Shown here piece after piece: positions 36,174 through 45,408 of a stretch of DNA of 64,000 nt. Under the pieces are notes generated by a model. The model did no database searches and was not told where the DNA came from. It saw nothing but the letters and a program-made list of their open reading frames with translations. How positions within the stretch are numbered: position 1 is the stretch's first letter; every line of letters starts with the position of its first letter. The translations under genes and the position numbers were made by a program. The stretch is from Acidobacteriota bacterium (GTDB taxonomy: Bacteria > Acidobacteriota > Terriglobia > Acidiferrales > UBA7541), in assembly GCA_013289825.1 (NCBI GenBank), contig JABCZF010000013.1, positions 1 through 64,000 of the forward strand. Direction: 5' to 3'.

Positions 36174-37076
36174 TCAGTCTGCCGCCTCGGAACTTGAGGC
36201 AGCCCGTGTGCGCGTAATTTCGCCATACGATTCCGGCCGCCGGTCGCGATAGAACTGCCAGGTATCTCGCACCTTTTGAATTTCCTCGAGGTTCAGCTCG
36301 GCGACCAGCAGTTCGTCCTTGTCGCGACTCGCCTGCGCAACAATTTTTCCTCGCGGATCGCAAAAGTAGCTCTTGCCGTAAAACTCCCCGATTTTCCACG
36401 GCGCCTCGGTGCCGACTCGATTGATGGCGGCGACAAAGTAGGCATTGGCCACAGCATGGGCAGGCTGCTCCAGTTCCCACAGATACTCGGAAAGCCCGGC
36501 GACCGTTGCGGACGGATTGTAGACAATTTCCGCGCCGTGCAATCCGAGAATCCGCGCGCCTTCCGGAAAATGGCGGTCGTAGCAGATGTAAACGCCGACG
36601 CGCGCGTAACGCGTTGCGAAGACTGGATAGCCGGCATTCCCCGGCGTGAAATAAAACTTTTCCCAAAAACCTGGGTGACAATGAGGAATGTGGTGTTTGC
36701 GGTATTTTCCGAGGTAGCGGCCGTCGGCGTCAATCACCACCGCGGTATTGAAATAGACTCCGGTCATTTCCACTTCGTAAATAGGCACGACGAGAACCAT
36801 CTGGTGCTTCTTCGCGAGCTTTTGCATGTGCACAATCGTAGGGCCATTCGGCACAGGCTCGGTCAATTCATACCAGCGCGTCTGCTGCTCCGCGCAAAAA
36901 TAAGGACCGTAGAAAAGCTCCTGCAGACCGAGGATTTGCACCTTTTTCTTCACGGCGCTGGCGATCAGGTCCTCGTGCTTGGCCATCATCTTTTGTTTGA
37001 TTTGCGCTAGAGAAAACTTTTCTGGCGACCATTCACAACTGGCCTGGATGAGGCCGCAGCGGACAACTCGGGCCAT
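36174..37076 (-). CDS. Nitrilase-superfamily N-carbamoyl-beta-alanine / N-carbamoyl amino acid amidohydrolase
   Basis: A 300-residue cytoplasmic carbon-nitrogen hydrolase with the catalytic Glu53 (LQELFYG), Lys127 (KYRKHHIPH) and Cys165 (YICYDRHFPEG). The HHIPHCHPGFWEKFYF block is typical of beta-ureidopropionases, which release CO2 and NH3 from N-carbamoyl-beta-amino acids, the step after hydantoinase. The start at 37076 has GGGGGAGGT five bases upstream, better than the ATG at 37100. First gene of the operon that continues with the NCS1 transporter, LLM oxidoreductase and hydantoinase. Confidence 0.92.
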   Translation of the reverse strand: MARVVRCGLIQASCEWSPEKFSLAQIKQKMMAKHEDLIASAVKKKVQILGLQELFYGPYFCAEQQTRWYELTEPVPNGPTIVHMQKLAKKHQMVLVVPIYEVEMTGVYFNTAVVIDADGRYLGKYRKHHIPHCHPGFWEKFYFTPGNAGYPVFATRYARVGVYICYDRHFPEGARILGLHGAEIVYNPSATVAGLSEYLWELEQPAHAVANAYFVAAINRVGTEAPWKIGEFYGKSYFCDPRGKIVAQASRDKDELLVAELNLEEIQKVRDTWQFYRDRRPESYGEITRTRAASSSEAAD

Positions 37077-37384
37077 GACTACCTCCCCCACGAACTTCAT
37101 GACGAAATGCTGGCGAAAGTTTACCCTGTGGCCGGAAACCTAACAAGGATTAGCCTTGATTGGTCACCACTCGCGGGATTCAGTACGCCCAGGCGAGATG
37201 CGGGCGCAGCATGCTGCGCCTACCAGGGATTCCCAAGGGAGGTCGGATTGAGTTTTCTTGCGATTGGGTTCATAGTGCTGCGCGGCGCTTGATTTTCCGA
37301 AGCTAGTTCCTATGCAGATCGCAGGTGGAATGGTTCTGCAGATGTGAACCGCAGGCGATTTGGTTTTTTCCTTTGAGGTGCTAC
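37077..37384. other. Intergenic region between divergent genes, with one long palindrome
   Basis: About 300 bases between the amidohydrolase (minus) and the BNR-repeat gene (plus). It holds the 18-bp palindrome at 37203-37220 and no clear coding sequence. I did not find a convincing promoter hexamer pair for either gene. Confidence 0.45.
37203..37220. repeat. Perfect 18-bp palindrome
   Basis: GGCGCAGCATGCTGCGCC is fully self-complementary. It has no T run, so it is not a terminator. It resembles in style the palindrome at 5214-5233 (GC arms around a central AT-containing core) and may be a copy of a repetitive extragenic element or a regulator site. Confidence 0.5.
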
Positions 37385-40300
37385 GTGAACCGGATGAAAC
37401 GTCTCTCGGTGGTTGTCCTGGTGTGGCTGTGTATAGTCCCCGGCGTGAAGGTCAGCAGAGCACAGCAGTATCCCGAGAGTACCTACCAGGAGATGCGGTG
37501 GCGAATGATTGGCCCCACTCGGGGCGGGCGGACTCGTGCGTCTGCCGGTGTGCCTGGCCAGCCGAACGTTTTTTATGTCGGGGCGGTGAACGGCGGCGTT
37601 TGGAAAACGGACGATTCCGGCCGCACGTGGACGCCGATCTTTGACGATCAACCATCGCAGGCTGTCGGAGCCATCGCGGTCGCTCCTTCCGATCCGAATA
37701 TTATTTATGTTTCCAGCGGCGAGGGGCTGGCCCGGCCGGATTTGGCGGTCGGTGACGGGATGTACAAATCCACCGATGCGGGCAAAACGTGGACGCATCT
37801 TGGCCTTCGCAATAGTCAAGGCATTCCGGCACTTGCCGTCGACCCGCGCGATGCGAACCGTATTTTCGCCGCGGTGCTCGGGCATCCCTATGGAGCGAAT
37901 GAAGAGCGCGGGATTTATCTGTCCACAGATGGCGGCCAAAACTGGCAGAAGGTGCTTTCAAAAAGCGAAAATGTCGGTGGCTCGGATGTGGAGATCGACG
38001 CATCGAACCCCGATGTTGTTTACGCAGCGCTTTGGGAGTTGCGCCTGGGTCCCTGGGAAGACGGAAACCAGTACAACGGAACAGGTGGAGGACTCTTTAA
38101 GTCGATCGACGGAGGCAAAACCTGGCGGCCGCTCGCAAATGGTCTGCCCAAAGGAATGATTCAAATCAATCTCACGATTGCGCCCAGCCAGCCAAGCAGA
38201 CTTTTCGCTGCGGTGGCGAGCGCGCGCGGCGAAAATACCTCCGGCTCCGATGTGGGGATTTATCGTTCCGATGATGCGGGCGAAAACTGGCAGCGCATCA
38301 CCACCGATGGACGGCCAGCGGGCCGCATCGGTGGCGGCGATTTGCCGATGCCCAAAGTTGACCCGAAAAACCCAGAGATCGTCTATTGCACGAGCACGGT
38401 GACGATGAAATCGACGGATGGCGGGAGAACTTGGGCGAGTTTTCGGGGTGCTCCCGGCGGCGACGACTATCAGAATATGTGGATTAATCCCATTGACCCG
38501 AACATCATTTTGCTTGTAGGCGATCAAGGCGCGCTCGTGACCGTCAACGGCGGGAAAACGTGGAGCACCTGGTACAACCAGCCAACCGCGCAGCTTTATC
38601 ACGTCGCGACCAGCAATTCATTTCCTTATCTGGTTTGCGGAGGGCAGCAGGAGAGCGGCTCGGTTTGCGTCTCGAGCCGCGGCAACGACGGGGAAATTAC
38701 GTTTCGCGATTGGCACCCTGTCGGCGTGATCGAATATGGATACGCCGCTCCGGACCCGCTTGATCCGGACATTATTTATGGAGCCGGCCGGCGCGAAGTC
38801 TCGCGATATTCTCTGAAAACGGGCCAGGTGCAAAATGTTGCGCCAATTCCCGTCGCCGACCCGAAGTACCGCGCCGATCGTACGCAGCCTATCATTTTTT
38901 CGCCGATCGATCCGCGTGTCCTCTACTACGCGACAAATTTTGTTTTTAAAACAACGGATGGCGGGAACACGTGGAAAACCATCAGCCCGGATCTGGCGCG
39001 CGAGCATGCCGGCATCCCGGAAAGCGTCGGGAATGCGGCCAGCAAAGACGCCAACGCCGATAAACAACGCGGAGTTGTCTATGCGTTGGCTCCATCGTTC
39101 AAGTCTCTGAACACTCTGTGGGCAGGCACGGACGACGGGCTGATTTGGACTACGCGCGATGCCGGGGTCAATTGGAAAAAGGTCACGCCGCCGGAATTGA
39201 CGCCATGGAGCAAAGTGACGCAGCTCGTAGCATCGCACTTCGATGATGAGACAGCCTACGTCTCAGTGAGCCGTTTTCGCATCGATGATCAGCATCCGTA
39301 TATCTATCGCACGCACGATGGCGGAAAATCGTGGAAGCTCATCACCGGCGGCCTGCCCGATAACTCGCCCGTCGACACCGTGCGCGAAGACTCCGTTCGC
39401 AAGGGGCTCTTGTTTTCGGGTACGGAAACAAGCGTGTGGGTGTCTTTCGATGATGGTGACCACTGGCAAAGTCTCGAGCTCAATTTGCCGCATTCTTCCA
39501 TGCGCGACCTTTGGATTCATGATGACGACCTGATTGTAGCCACGCATGGCCGCTCGTTTTGGATACTCGACGACATAACCCCGCTGCGGCAGATTTCGGG
39601 ATCGTTGCAGAAGTCGAACGCGTTTCTTTTCAAACCCGGCAGGGCGTACCGCGTCATGCGGGATACCAACACCGATACGCCCATCCCGCCTGATGAACCT
39701 ACCGCATGGAACCCTGCTGATGGCGCCGTCATCGATTATTTTCTCGGGCAACCGGCCGAGGGTCCCGTGAAGCTAGAAATTCTGGACGGCCAATCCAAAG
39801 TGGTGCGCCGCTATGCCAGCACAGACAAACCGGATCTGACCGAAGAAGATCTCGCGAAGCAACTGATTCCGCCGTACTGGGTCCGCCTGCCGAAAACTGT
39901 TCCGACCACGGCGGGCATGCACAGATGGGTGTGGGACCTACATTACGCCACCCCGCTTTCCACGCGATATGACTATCCGATCGCCGCGATACCCGGAGAC
40001 ACGCCGCGCTCGCCGCAGGGTCCGAGCGCACTCCCTGGCCAGTACGCTGTTCGGCTCACCGTGAACGGCCAAGTCTTCACTGCGCCCTTGACCGTAAAGA
40101 TGGATCCGCGCGTGAAGACTCCTCGCGAAGGGCTGGTGCAAATGTTCCAGCTGCAGTCGCGCCTCGCGTCCATGATGACTCACAGCACAGAGGATGTTAC
40201 GCAGGCGCGATCCGCGGACGAACAATTGCAGAAGCTGGCGGGGCAAGCGAGCGGGCCATTGGCCGAGGCAATTTCCACGCTGCACAAAAAGGTGTCGGCG

Positions 40301-40603
40301 CTTCTCGGTGGAGGAGGCGGCTTCTTCGCTCCAGCTGCGCCGAAGCCGACGCTCAGCCGCACCAGCGGCGAGACGGCCACGCTCTATGCCGAGATAGGAA
40401 GGGCCGATGCCGCGCCGACGCCCGCGCAAACCAGCGCTGTAGCAGAGACGGAGAAGACATTCGCGGCAGCGTCGTCTCAATGGAAGCAGCTGAAAGCAGC
40501 CGATCTTTCGGCGCTGAACAAGCAGCTTCACGACGCCAATCTTCCGGAGATTGAGCTGGTGTCCAAATCTGCCGAACAAGACGATTCCGAAGACGTCGAG
40601 TGA
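37385..40603 (+). CDS. Secreted sortilin/BNR-repeat beta-propeller protein
   Basis: A 1072-residue exported protein. The signal peptide ends near residue 26 (SRAQQ). The region 40-750 carries about ten Asp-box (BNR) repeats of the S-x-D-x-G-x-T-W type, for example KTDDSGRTW, KSTDAGKTW, LSTDGGQNW, KSIDGGKTW, KSTDGGRTW and KTTDGGNTW, which form one or two beta-propellers like the VPS10/sortilin fold. A beta-rich C-terminal domain and a helical tail follow (about 890-1070). Family members are often annotated as glycosyl hydrolases, but no catalytic site is evident. The GTG start at 37385 has GAGGTG closely upstream; ATG at 37394 is the alternative. Confidence 0.87.
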   Translation: MNRMKRLSVVVLVWLCIVPGVKVSRAQQYPESTYQEMRWRMIGPTRGGRTRASAGVPGQPNVFYVGAVNGGVWKTDDSGRTWTPIFDDQPSQAVGAIAVAPSDPNIIYVSSGEGLARPDLAVGDGMYKSTDAGKTWTHLGLRNSQGIPALAVDPRDANRIFAAVLGHPYGANEERGIYLSTDGGQNWQKVLSKSENVGGSDVEIDASNPDVVYAALWELRLGPWEDGNQYNGTGGGLFKSIDGGKTWRPLANGLPKGMIQINLTIAPSQPSRLFAAVASARGENTSGSDVGIYRSDDAGENWQRITTDGRPAGRIGGGDLPMPKVDPKNPEIVYCTSTVTMKSTDGGRTWASFRGAPGGDDYQNMWINPIDPNIILLVGDQGALVTVNGGKTWSTWYNQPTAQLYHVATSNSFPYLVCGGQQESGSVCVSSRGNDGEITFRDWHPVGVIEYGYAAPDPLDPDIIYGAGRREVSRYSLKTGQVQNVAPIPVADPKYRADRTQPIIFSPIDPRVLYYATNFVFKTTDGGNTWKTISPDLAREHAGIPESVGNAASKDANADKQRGVVYALAPSFKSLNTLWAGTDDGLIWTTRDAGVNWKKVTPPELTPWSKVTQLVASHFDDETAYVSVSRFRIDDQHPYIYRTHDGGKSWKLITGGLPDNSPVDTVREDSVRKGLLFSGTETSVWVSFDDGDHWQSLELNLPHSSMRDLWIHDDDLIVATHGRSFWILDDITPLRQISGSLQKSNAFLFKPGRAYRVMRDTNTDTPIPPDEPTAWNPADGAVIDYFLGQPAEGPVKLEILDGQSKVVRRYASTDKPDLTEEDLAKQLIPPYWVRLPKTVPTTAGMHRWVWDLHYATPLSTRYDYPIAAIPGDTPRSPQGPSALPGQYAVRLTVNGQVFTAPLTVKMDPRVKTPREGLVQMFQLQSRLASMMTHSTEDVTQARSADEQLQKLAGQASGPLAEAISTLHKKVSALLGGGGGFFAPAAPKPTLSRTSGETATLYAEIGRADAAPTPAQTSAVAETEKTFAAASSQWKQLKAADLSALNKQLHDANLPEIELVSKSAEQDDSEDVE

Positions 40604-40696
40604 GCTTCGAACCGCAGGCTCGCTTGGTGGCACTAGATTCCCATCCCTGGGCTCGAGGAAACGGGTAATGCCCCCGCCGACGCTTTGTACTGGTTA

Positions 40697-40727
40697 TTGA
40701 ACGGCCCCGCGTCCGGCATGCTATAAT
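40697..40727 (+). promoter_or_regulatory. Candidate sigma-70 promoter for the pseudopilin gene
   Basis: A perfect -10 TATAAT at 40722-40727 with TTGAAC at 40697-40702 as -35, spacer 19 bases. The transcript would have a leader of about 20 bases before ATG 40754. Confidence 0.5.
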
Positions 40728-40753
40728 TCCCAGAAGTTGCCAAGAACGGGACT

Positions 40754-41245
40754 ATGCGCTGCCATCGTTTACGAGTCCGGAACAGGAACACTCTTCCCCA
40801 GTCAGGCCTTACTCTTCTTGAGCTGATCATTGCGTCTGCGATTTTGCTGATTCTTGCTTCCGCTGCGCTCCCGGTCTTCAAATTCACGGTCATTCGGGCT
40901 AAAGAATACGAGTTGCGGCGCGACCTCCGCGAAATGCGCAATGCCATCAACCTTTACAAGGATGCGGCCGATATGAACCTAGTGCGGGTCAAGGTTGGCA
41001 GCGAAGGTTACCCGCCGGACCTCGAAACCCTTGTCAAGGGCGTTCCCTTCAGCGGCGATTTGACCAAGAAAAGAAGGTTCTTGCGGCACATCCCCATCGA
41101 TCCCATAACCGGCCGCGCTGAGTGGGGTCTACGCGGCGTCCAGGACGATCCAGACTCCATGAGCTGGAATGGGGAAAACGTTTTTGACGTTTACTCAAAA
41201 TCTCAAGGTACGGCGCTTGACGGCACCAAGTATTCGGATTGGTAG
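40754..41245 (+). CDS. Type IV pilin-like / GspG-type pseudopilin
   Basis: A 163-residue protein with a class III prepilin signal: a basic leader of about 18 residues, the prepilin-peptidase site G|LTLLELI (Gly at -1, Glu at +5) and a hydrophobic helix to about residue 45. The mature part resembles the type II secretion major pseudopilin, with the PPDLETLVKG and IPIDPITGRAEW segments typical of GspG. After processing it would sit in the inner membrane or a periplasmic pseudopilus. No other secretion genes are nearby, so it is an orphan. A TATAAT box lies 27 bases before the start. Confidence 0.87.
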   Translation: MRCHRLRVRNRNTLPQSGLTLLELIIASAILLILASAALPVFKFTVIRAKEYELRRDLREMRNAINLYKDAADMNLVRVKVGSEGYPPDLETLVKGVPFSGDLTKKRRFLRHIPIDPITGRAEWGLRGVQDDPDSMSWNGENVFDVYSKSQGTALDGTKYSDW

Positions 41246-41545
41246 CATGTCCCGGAATCCATTACCGGATTTCCGCTTAACAATAAAACCCCTCCTCCCG
41301 ATGTTTTTCAGAAGTGTCGTTCTAACGAGAGTCCAAACCGCTTGTCTTGATACCGCTCTGAAGCATTGATTATGAAGGAGTTACGAGCCGGAGAAAAACA
41401 GGAGAGAGATTTCTGCCGACGGTGCACTCCCGTTGCTTTGCAAAAGAGTGCCGAAACAATTGCCTTGGAAGAGTTGGCGAACACTCTCCTTTGAAGAATG
41501 CAGAAGCGGGCGGAAGGTTGCCAGAGTTGAACAGGGACTTCGCGA
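41246..41545. other. Intergenic region without recognised features
   Basis: Three hundred bases between the convergent pseudopilin and DUF3291 genes. Short frames on both strands show no family resemblance, and I saw no strong stem-loop followed by T residues. Confidence 0.5.
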
Positions 41546-42046
41546 CTAGGTTGCTGGACAGGGTCGGAACGAAGACCAGTCGATGTTTTGCTGGAACTGC
41601 TCATCGGGTGGATAGATTAATTTGAACGTGAAGGCAAATTGGGTTGGGCCGTGGGCCTCAAGATACGCGAGGCGTTTCTTGGCTTCATCGACTCCGGGGA
41701 GGTGGCCTGCCGGTACCCACCACAGCGCGGCATACACAGAGATCTTCTCGAACCACTCGTGGCGCTGGCGGAGCAGTTCTGCGTGCGCAGTCCGGTAAAC
41801 ATACTCTTTGAGCGCTTCGACGCTTTCCCACACAGACATATTGAGCAGCATGCGGTCATCCTCGTAGGGCCGGAGGTAGGTGTTGTTGTTGCTTTCCGGG
41901 GTCTGAAGCCGCCACACGAAACCGCGGCTGTTATCGGCGAGGGCGTTGATCTCGTCCAGTCGGGCTACAAATCCGGCCATACGCGGGTCATCGAGCTGGG
42001 CTTTGATGCGCCCGATATTGACTTGCGCGATCTGATATTTCGCCAT
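41546..42046 (-). CDS. DUF3291 domain protein (dimeric alpha/beta-barrel type)
   Basis: A 166-residue soluble protein that matches DUF3291 over its length: it starts AKYQIAQVNIGRIKA, then has FVARLDEINALADNSRGFVWRLQT near 26-48, the MLLNMSVWESVEALKEYVYRTAHAELL block near 66-94 and WWVPAGHLPGVDEAKKRL near 108. The family belongs to the ferredoxin-like dimeric alpha/beta barrel group that includes antibiotic-biosynthesis monooxygenases; no reaction is known. GGAGAGG precedes the ATG at 42046; the frame remains open upstream without coding character. It stands alone. Confidence 0.85.
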   Translation of the reverse strand: MAKYQIAQVNIGRIKAQLDDPRMAGFVARLDEINALADNSRGFVWRLQTPESNNNTYLRPYEDDRMLLNMSVWESVEALKEYVYRTAHAELLRQRHEWFEKISVYAALWWVPAGHLPGVDEAKKRLAYLEAHGPTQFAFTFKLIYPPDEQFQQNIDWSSFRPCPAT

Positions 42047-42309
42047 TTTGCCTCTCCAAAAGTTCAGATTGCAACGGACTGGCCGGTAGGCCCGGTAGAC
42101 CTTGATGAGAAAGAGTTTACAGTCGACATTTGAAACTTGAAAGTTGGATCCGCCGAGAAGAATCTCCGCGCTGGGCTGCGCCCGACGTAGTAAGGGCGGG
42201 CGCGGCGGGAAACCGATCGGGGAGCGTTTCAGGAGGCTATTATTGACGAACTCGGCCATTGCGCGGGACTGCCGAGTACGAGAACTCGATGAAGAGTTGG
42301 CGGAAGTTC

Positions 42310-42593
42310 CGCGGGAGGTGTCACCGCTAAAGGCCTTCACGCATTCAGCGGTTTGCGTACTCCACCCGCACGGCTCACCCACCAGGTATGGTGACCCTAA
42401 CAAGTCTGGCATTAGCTCGGAGATGGCCATACGGCTATCCAAGGCTTTCGGCAGCGCGGCGGAAACGTAATTGCGAATGCGGCTGGCGTATGGCCTTGCA
42501 GCCGCGCGCAAGAACGAAAGCAATAGCAAAGTTCGCCGTCCGCTCAGCGGAAGAGTTGCAGGTCTGATCCGCAGAAACCTGACGGGGGGTTAG
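42310..42593 (+). pseudogene. HigA-family antitoxin pseudogene (frameshifted, internal stop)
   Basis: Pieces of a HigA-type XRE antitoxin are readable in two frames. One frame from 42338 reads HAFSGLRTPPARLTHQVW, matching the helix-turn-helix part (typically LAKALRVPPARLNDIV). A second frame from 42405 reads SGISSEMAIRLSKAFGSAAET, the best-conserved HigA block, then meets TAA at 42468-42470 exactly where the family has Trp, and continues LRMRLAYGLAAARKNES to a stop at 42591-42593. So at least one frameshift and one nonsense change disable it. I found no HigB toxin upstream. Confidence 0.75.
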
Positions 42594-42848
42594 TTATGCA
42601 GATTGCGCTCGACCGAGGACCCGGCTGCTGATCTCTCGGAATTCAGAAACGAGCGCACTGGTGTTCCGGCCAGCCAGGGTCGCGGCGTCTATCTCCGTGG
42701 TCAACAAGATGGTGGTTGCCAGGTCTGCGCTGCAGGCGAGACAACACGTATCGGTCCTTCCTGGGAGATCGAAGAGCTCCGCAATCCGGCCGCACATGCA
42801 ACAGGAACCAATCAGATTCTGATCAACGCTTTCTAAGGGGATGGACAC
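42594..42848 (-). CDS. Small hypothetical protein with two CxxC-type cysteine pairs
   Basis: An 84-residue frame with CCMCG near residue 16 and CCLAC near 35, spaced like a small zinc ribbon, followed by a helical tail rich in Ala, Thr and Ser. The start is GTG at 42848 with AAAGGAA about six bases upstream. It abuts the degraded HigA region tail to tail. I do not recognise the family. The cysteine pattern and ribosome site argue for a real gene; its shortness and poor neighbourhood argue against. Confidence 0.45.
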   Translation of the reverse strand: MSIPLESVDQNLIGSCCMCGRIAELFDLPGRTDTCCLACSADLATTILLTTEIDAATLAGRNTSALVSEFREISSRVLGRAQSA

Positions 42849-43192
42849 CGCAGTTCCTTTCTTGGCGCCTTACGATCCGTGTTCCGGACCTGGACGGGCC
42901 ACGGCACAGTCGGTGTGCAGCTCGAAATCGTTCTGACTGCGCACGACGATCGGAGCGGCTCATTCGGACGTTTAAGTCTCGTCGAATAACATTCGAAGCT
43001 TAAGAAAAGTTGCCTTAGAAAGTCCTGACGGGTTGATTAGGAAACTGTAAGGCTAGAGAGCGGCCCAGCAAGAGTTAAGTGTTTTGAATTGAGGTGCGCT
43101 CGCGCTATGCAAATCCTTGGCTTCCCACATTTTCCAGTTCAAGCGTCCTGTACCTTCTGAAAATGTTATTCTTCCCTGGCTGAAGCTATAGC
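42849..43192. other. Intergenic region without recognised features
   Basis: About 340 bases between divergent genes. No conserved protein, RNA or strong inverted repeat was seen. The A/T content rises towards the 43193 gene, as expected for its promoter, but no clear hexamer pair was found. Confidence 0.45.
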
Positions 43193-45253
43193 GTGACTCC
43201 TTCGACCATCATGAATAGACTGCTCGCTTCTTTATTGGCTGCGTTTTTTCTTTTTCCGACAACACTTTCACCTCAACAGTCTTTTCCCGTCGTCTCTACT
43301 GTCGATGAGCCTTCCATCGCTGGGCGGCCCGTTGCGCTCGATGCCCAGCACAAACTTCTTCCCTGGCCCATGCCCGATGACACGGGCTACTCCTACTCGT
43401 CTCATTTTCTTTCGCAATGGGCCATCGTGTGGGACCAATTCAATCGCCAACGGCTTCCTTACTTCTACTGTTGCTTCGATTTTGACCGCACCACTTACGA
43501 ACTCTCTCCTGATCCTAACTGGGTCAATTCTACCGGCTATTTGCGGGCCATGATGCAGGGCTTTATTGAGCGGCTTTATCCCTACACCGGCGATCCACAC
43601 ACACTGGAATTTCTCCAGAATTTCGTCGATTACGAACTGGAGAACGGTACCACTCCGGAGAACTACGTTTGGGCGCAGGTTCCTTATCCTTCCGCGAATC
43701 CCGGCTCGCGCAGATACACGGGTTGGAGCAACCACGGCGAGGATTTCGTCGAGCCTCATGTCGTCGGCGAAGACGGCTACGCTTATCTTCGGCTTTACGA
43801 AATGACCGGCAATGCAAAATATTTGCGAGCGGCGATTCGCTGCGCCGCCGCCCTGGTGAAGAATTTCAAGTCCGGTGACGAGAAAAATTCTCCTTGGCCC
43901 TTTCGTTGCCTCGCCCGCAACGGGGCGCTCTCGCCCGGCAAGGGCTTGAGTCCTTACTCAGCGAATGTTGTCGAGCCCATTATGCTTTTTGACGAGCTCA
44001 TCCGCATCGGCCTCGGTGATGTTCCTTCCTACAAACTTGTTCGCGAGGGGGCGTGGGCTTGGCTCATGAAATACCCGATGAGCAACAATGTTTGGGTCGG
44101 TTATTTCGAGGATGTTGGCCCGAACATGGAAAATATGAATAATGTGATTCCGCTGGAGCTGGCTCGCTACATTCTTCTGCACCCAGAAAAAGATCCGGAT
44201 TGGCGCGAGCACGCTCGCAAGCTGATCGACTGGGTCAAGACCACCCCCCGCTGGCCTAAGTACATCGTTCACGGCGCGACCGTCACCACCGAGCAGGGCA
44301 GCGGGAAGGAATTCTGCTGCAATCTTCCCAATCAGTGCTGCGACAGCCACACCGCACGCCTTGCAGCCGTCGAAGCCTTTTACTTTACTAAGACAGGTGA
44401 CGCCGCTTACAAGGAAGCGGCTTACCGCTCTTATAACTGGGTCACCTATTTTCAGGGACTGCCCGGCGGGGCGCACGCACCCTTCACCGGCCAATGGTGG
44501 TTCACCGATCAGTTTTCCGATGGGCCGCGCCGTTTAATGGATGCCTTCTGGGCCGTGCCGGAGTGGGCTCCTTCTGCGGAGTCTCATCTGCTCGGCGGCC
44601 TGTCTCCTGTGACGAAAATCGTGTATCGCCGCGGCTCCGTCACCTATTCCACTTTCGACGCCGAGTCCACGGAAGTTCTGCGCCTGGCCTTCATTCCGGA
44701 AACCGTTACCACCGGCGGAAGACCGCTTCTGCGCCGGCCGGACCTCGATGGGGCTAGCTACACGTTTGACGATTCCACTCGTGTTTTCCGCGTCCATCAT
44801 GTCGATTCGCGCGATGTCGACATTCAGGGCTCAAGCGACCTCATCCCGCCTGCGTTCGTTACTTTTGACGATCCGCACCTTCCCGCTGCCACACCTCTCT
44901 CCGGCGCGTATCCTTCAAATCTTTTCGACTGGGGAGCTGGTGTTTGGAAAATTGCCGCTCCTTTCGGCAAATTTGGCACTTTTCATTTGGCCCTAGTGAA
45001 CCCGCTGGCTCACGCCGAATTTCGCTTTCTTGCTCCGCGGGTTTTCCTCGGAATCGACATCTACAATGACGGGCCCGCGGACGCCGCTCTGAGCATTTCT
45101 TCACCGGAAACGCAGAAGGTCTCTCTTACCCTCAAACCGGGCGAACTTCGCCGACTGCGAACCGCGTGGCGAACACCCAGTTCCAAAGTCATTTTCGATT
45201 TCACCAACCCCGAGAGCCTCCACTTTGACAACCTTGCCTACCAGCGCGATTAG
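43193..45253 (+). CDS. Secreted protein with an alpha/alpha-barrel-like domain, function unknown
   Basis: A 686-residue exported protein. The signal peptide ends near residue 28 (LSPQQS). The first two thirds are helical with repeated aromatic-rich stretches such as NSTGYLRAMMQGFIERLYPYTGD, DGYAYLRLYEMTGNAKYLRAA and DSHTARLAAVEAFYFTKTGDAAYKEAA, the pattern of an (alpha/alpha)6 barrel found in glycan lyases and hydrolases. A Cys-rich loop FCCNLPNQCCD lies near residue 380. The last 200 residues are beta-rich. I cannot assign a CAZy family or catalytic residues. The start is GTG 43193 or ATG 43211; neither has a good ribosome site, so a leaderless mRNA is possible. Confidence 0.8.
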   Translation: MTPSTIMNRLLASLLAAFFLFPTTLSPQQSFPVVSTVDEPSIAGRPVALDAQHKLLPWPMPDDTGYSYSSHFLSQWAIVWDQFNRQRLPYFYCCFDFDRTTYELSPDPNWVNSTGYLRAMMQGFIERLYPYTGDPHTLEFLQNFVDYELENGTTPENYVWAQVPYPSANPGSRRYTGWSNHGEDFVEPHVVGEDGYAYLRLYEMTGNAKYLRAAIRCAAALVKNFKSGDEKNSPWPFRCLARNGALSPGKGLSPYSANVVEPIMLFDELIRIGLGDVPSYKLVREGAWAWLMKYPMSNNVWVGYFEDVGPNMENMNNVIPLELARYILLHPEKDPDWREHARKLIDWVKTTPRWPKYIVHGATVTTEQGSGKEFCCNLPNQCCDSHTARLAAVEAFYFTKTGDAAYKEAAYRSYNWVTYFQGLPGGAHAPFTGQWWFTDQFSDGPRRLMDAFWAVPEWAPSAESHLLGGLSPVTKIVYRRGSVTYSTFDAESTEVLRLAFIPETVTTGGRPLLRRPDLDGASYTFDDSTRVFRVHHVDSRDVDIQGSSDLIPPAFVTFDDPHLPAATPLSGAYPSNLFDWGAGVWKIAAPFGKFGTFHLALVNPLAHAEFRFLAPRVFLGIDIYNDGPADAALSISSPETQKVSLTLKPGELRRLRTAWRTPSSKVIFDFTNPESLHFDNLAYQRD

Positions 45254-45408
45254 TTCTTCGCTGATGCTCGGCAAGGGCGGATGCCATGGCACTCCGTGAT
45301 CGAGGGTGGCTTGGGTGATGCGCTGGACAGCGATGTTTGCAGACACTCCGAAGTCGGAGTCTGCATCATCTTCAGCAATAAGCAGGGCGTTTGGATTCCC
45401 TACGAAGG

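Noticed and set aside
45345..45360. Small stem-loop ACTCCGA-AG-TCGGAGT downstream of the tRNA
   Set aside because: Only a two-base loop by strict pairing, no T run on the minus strand, and it could be chance; not called as terminator.
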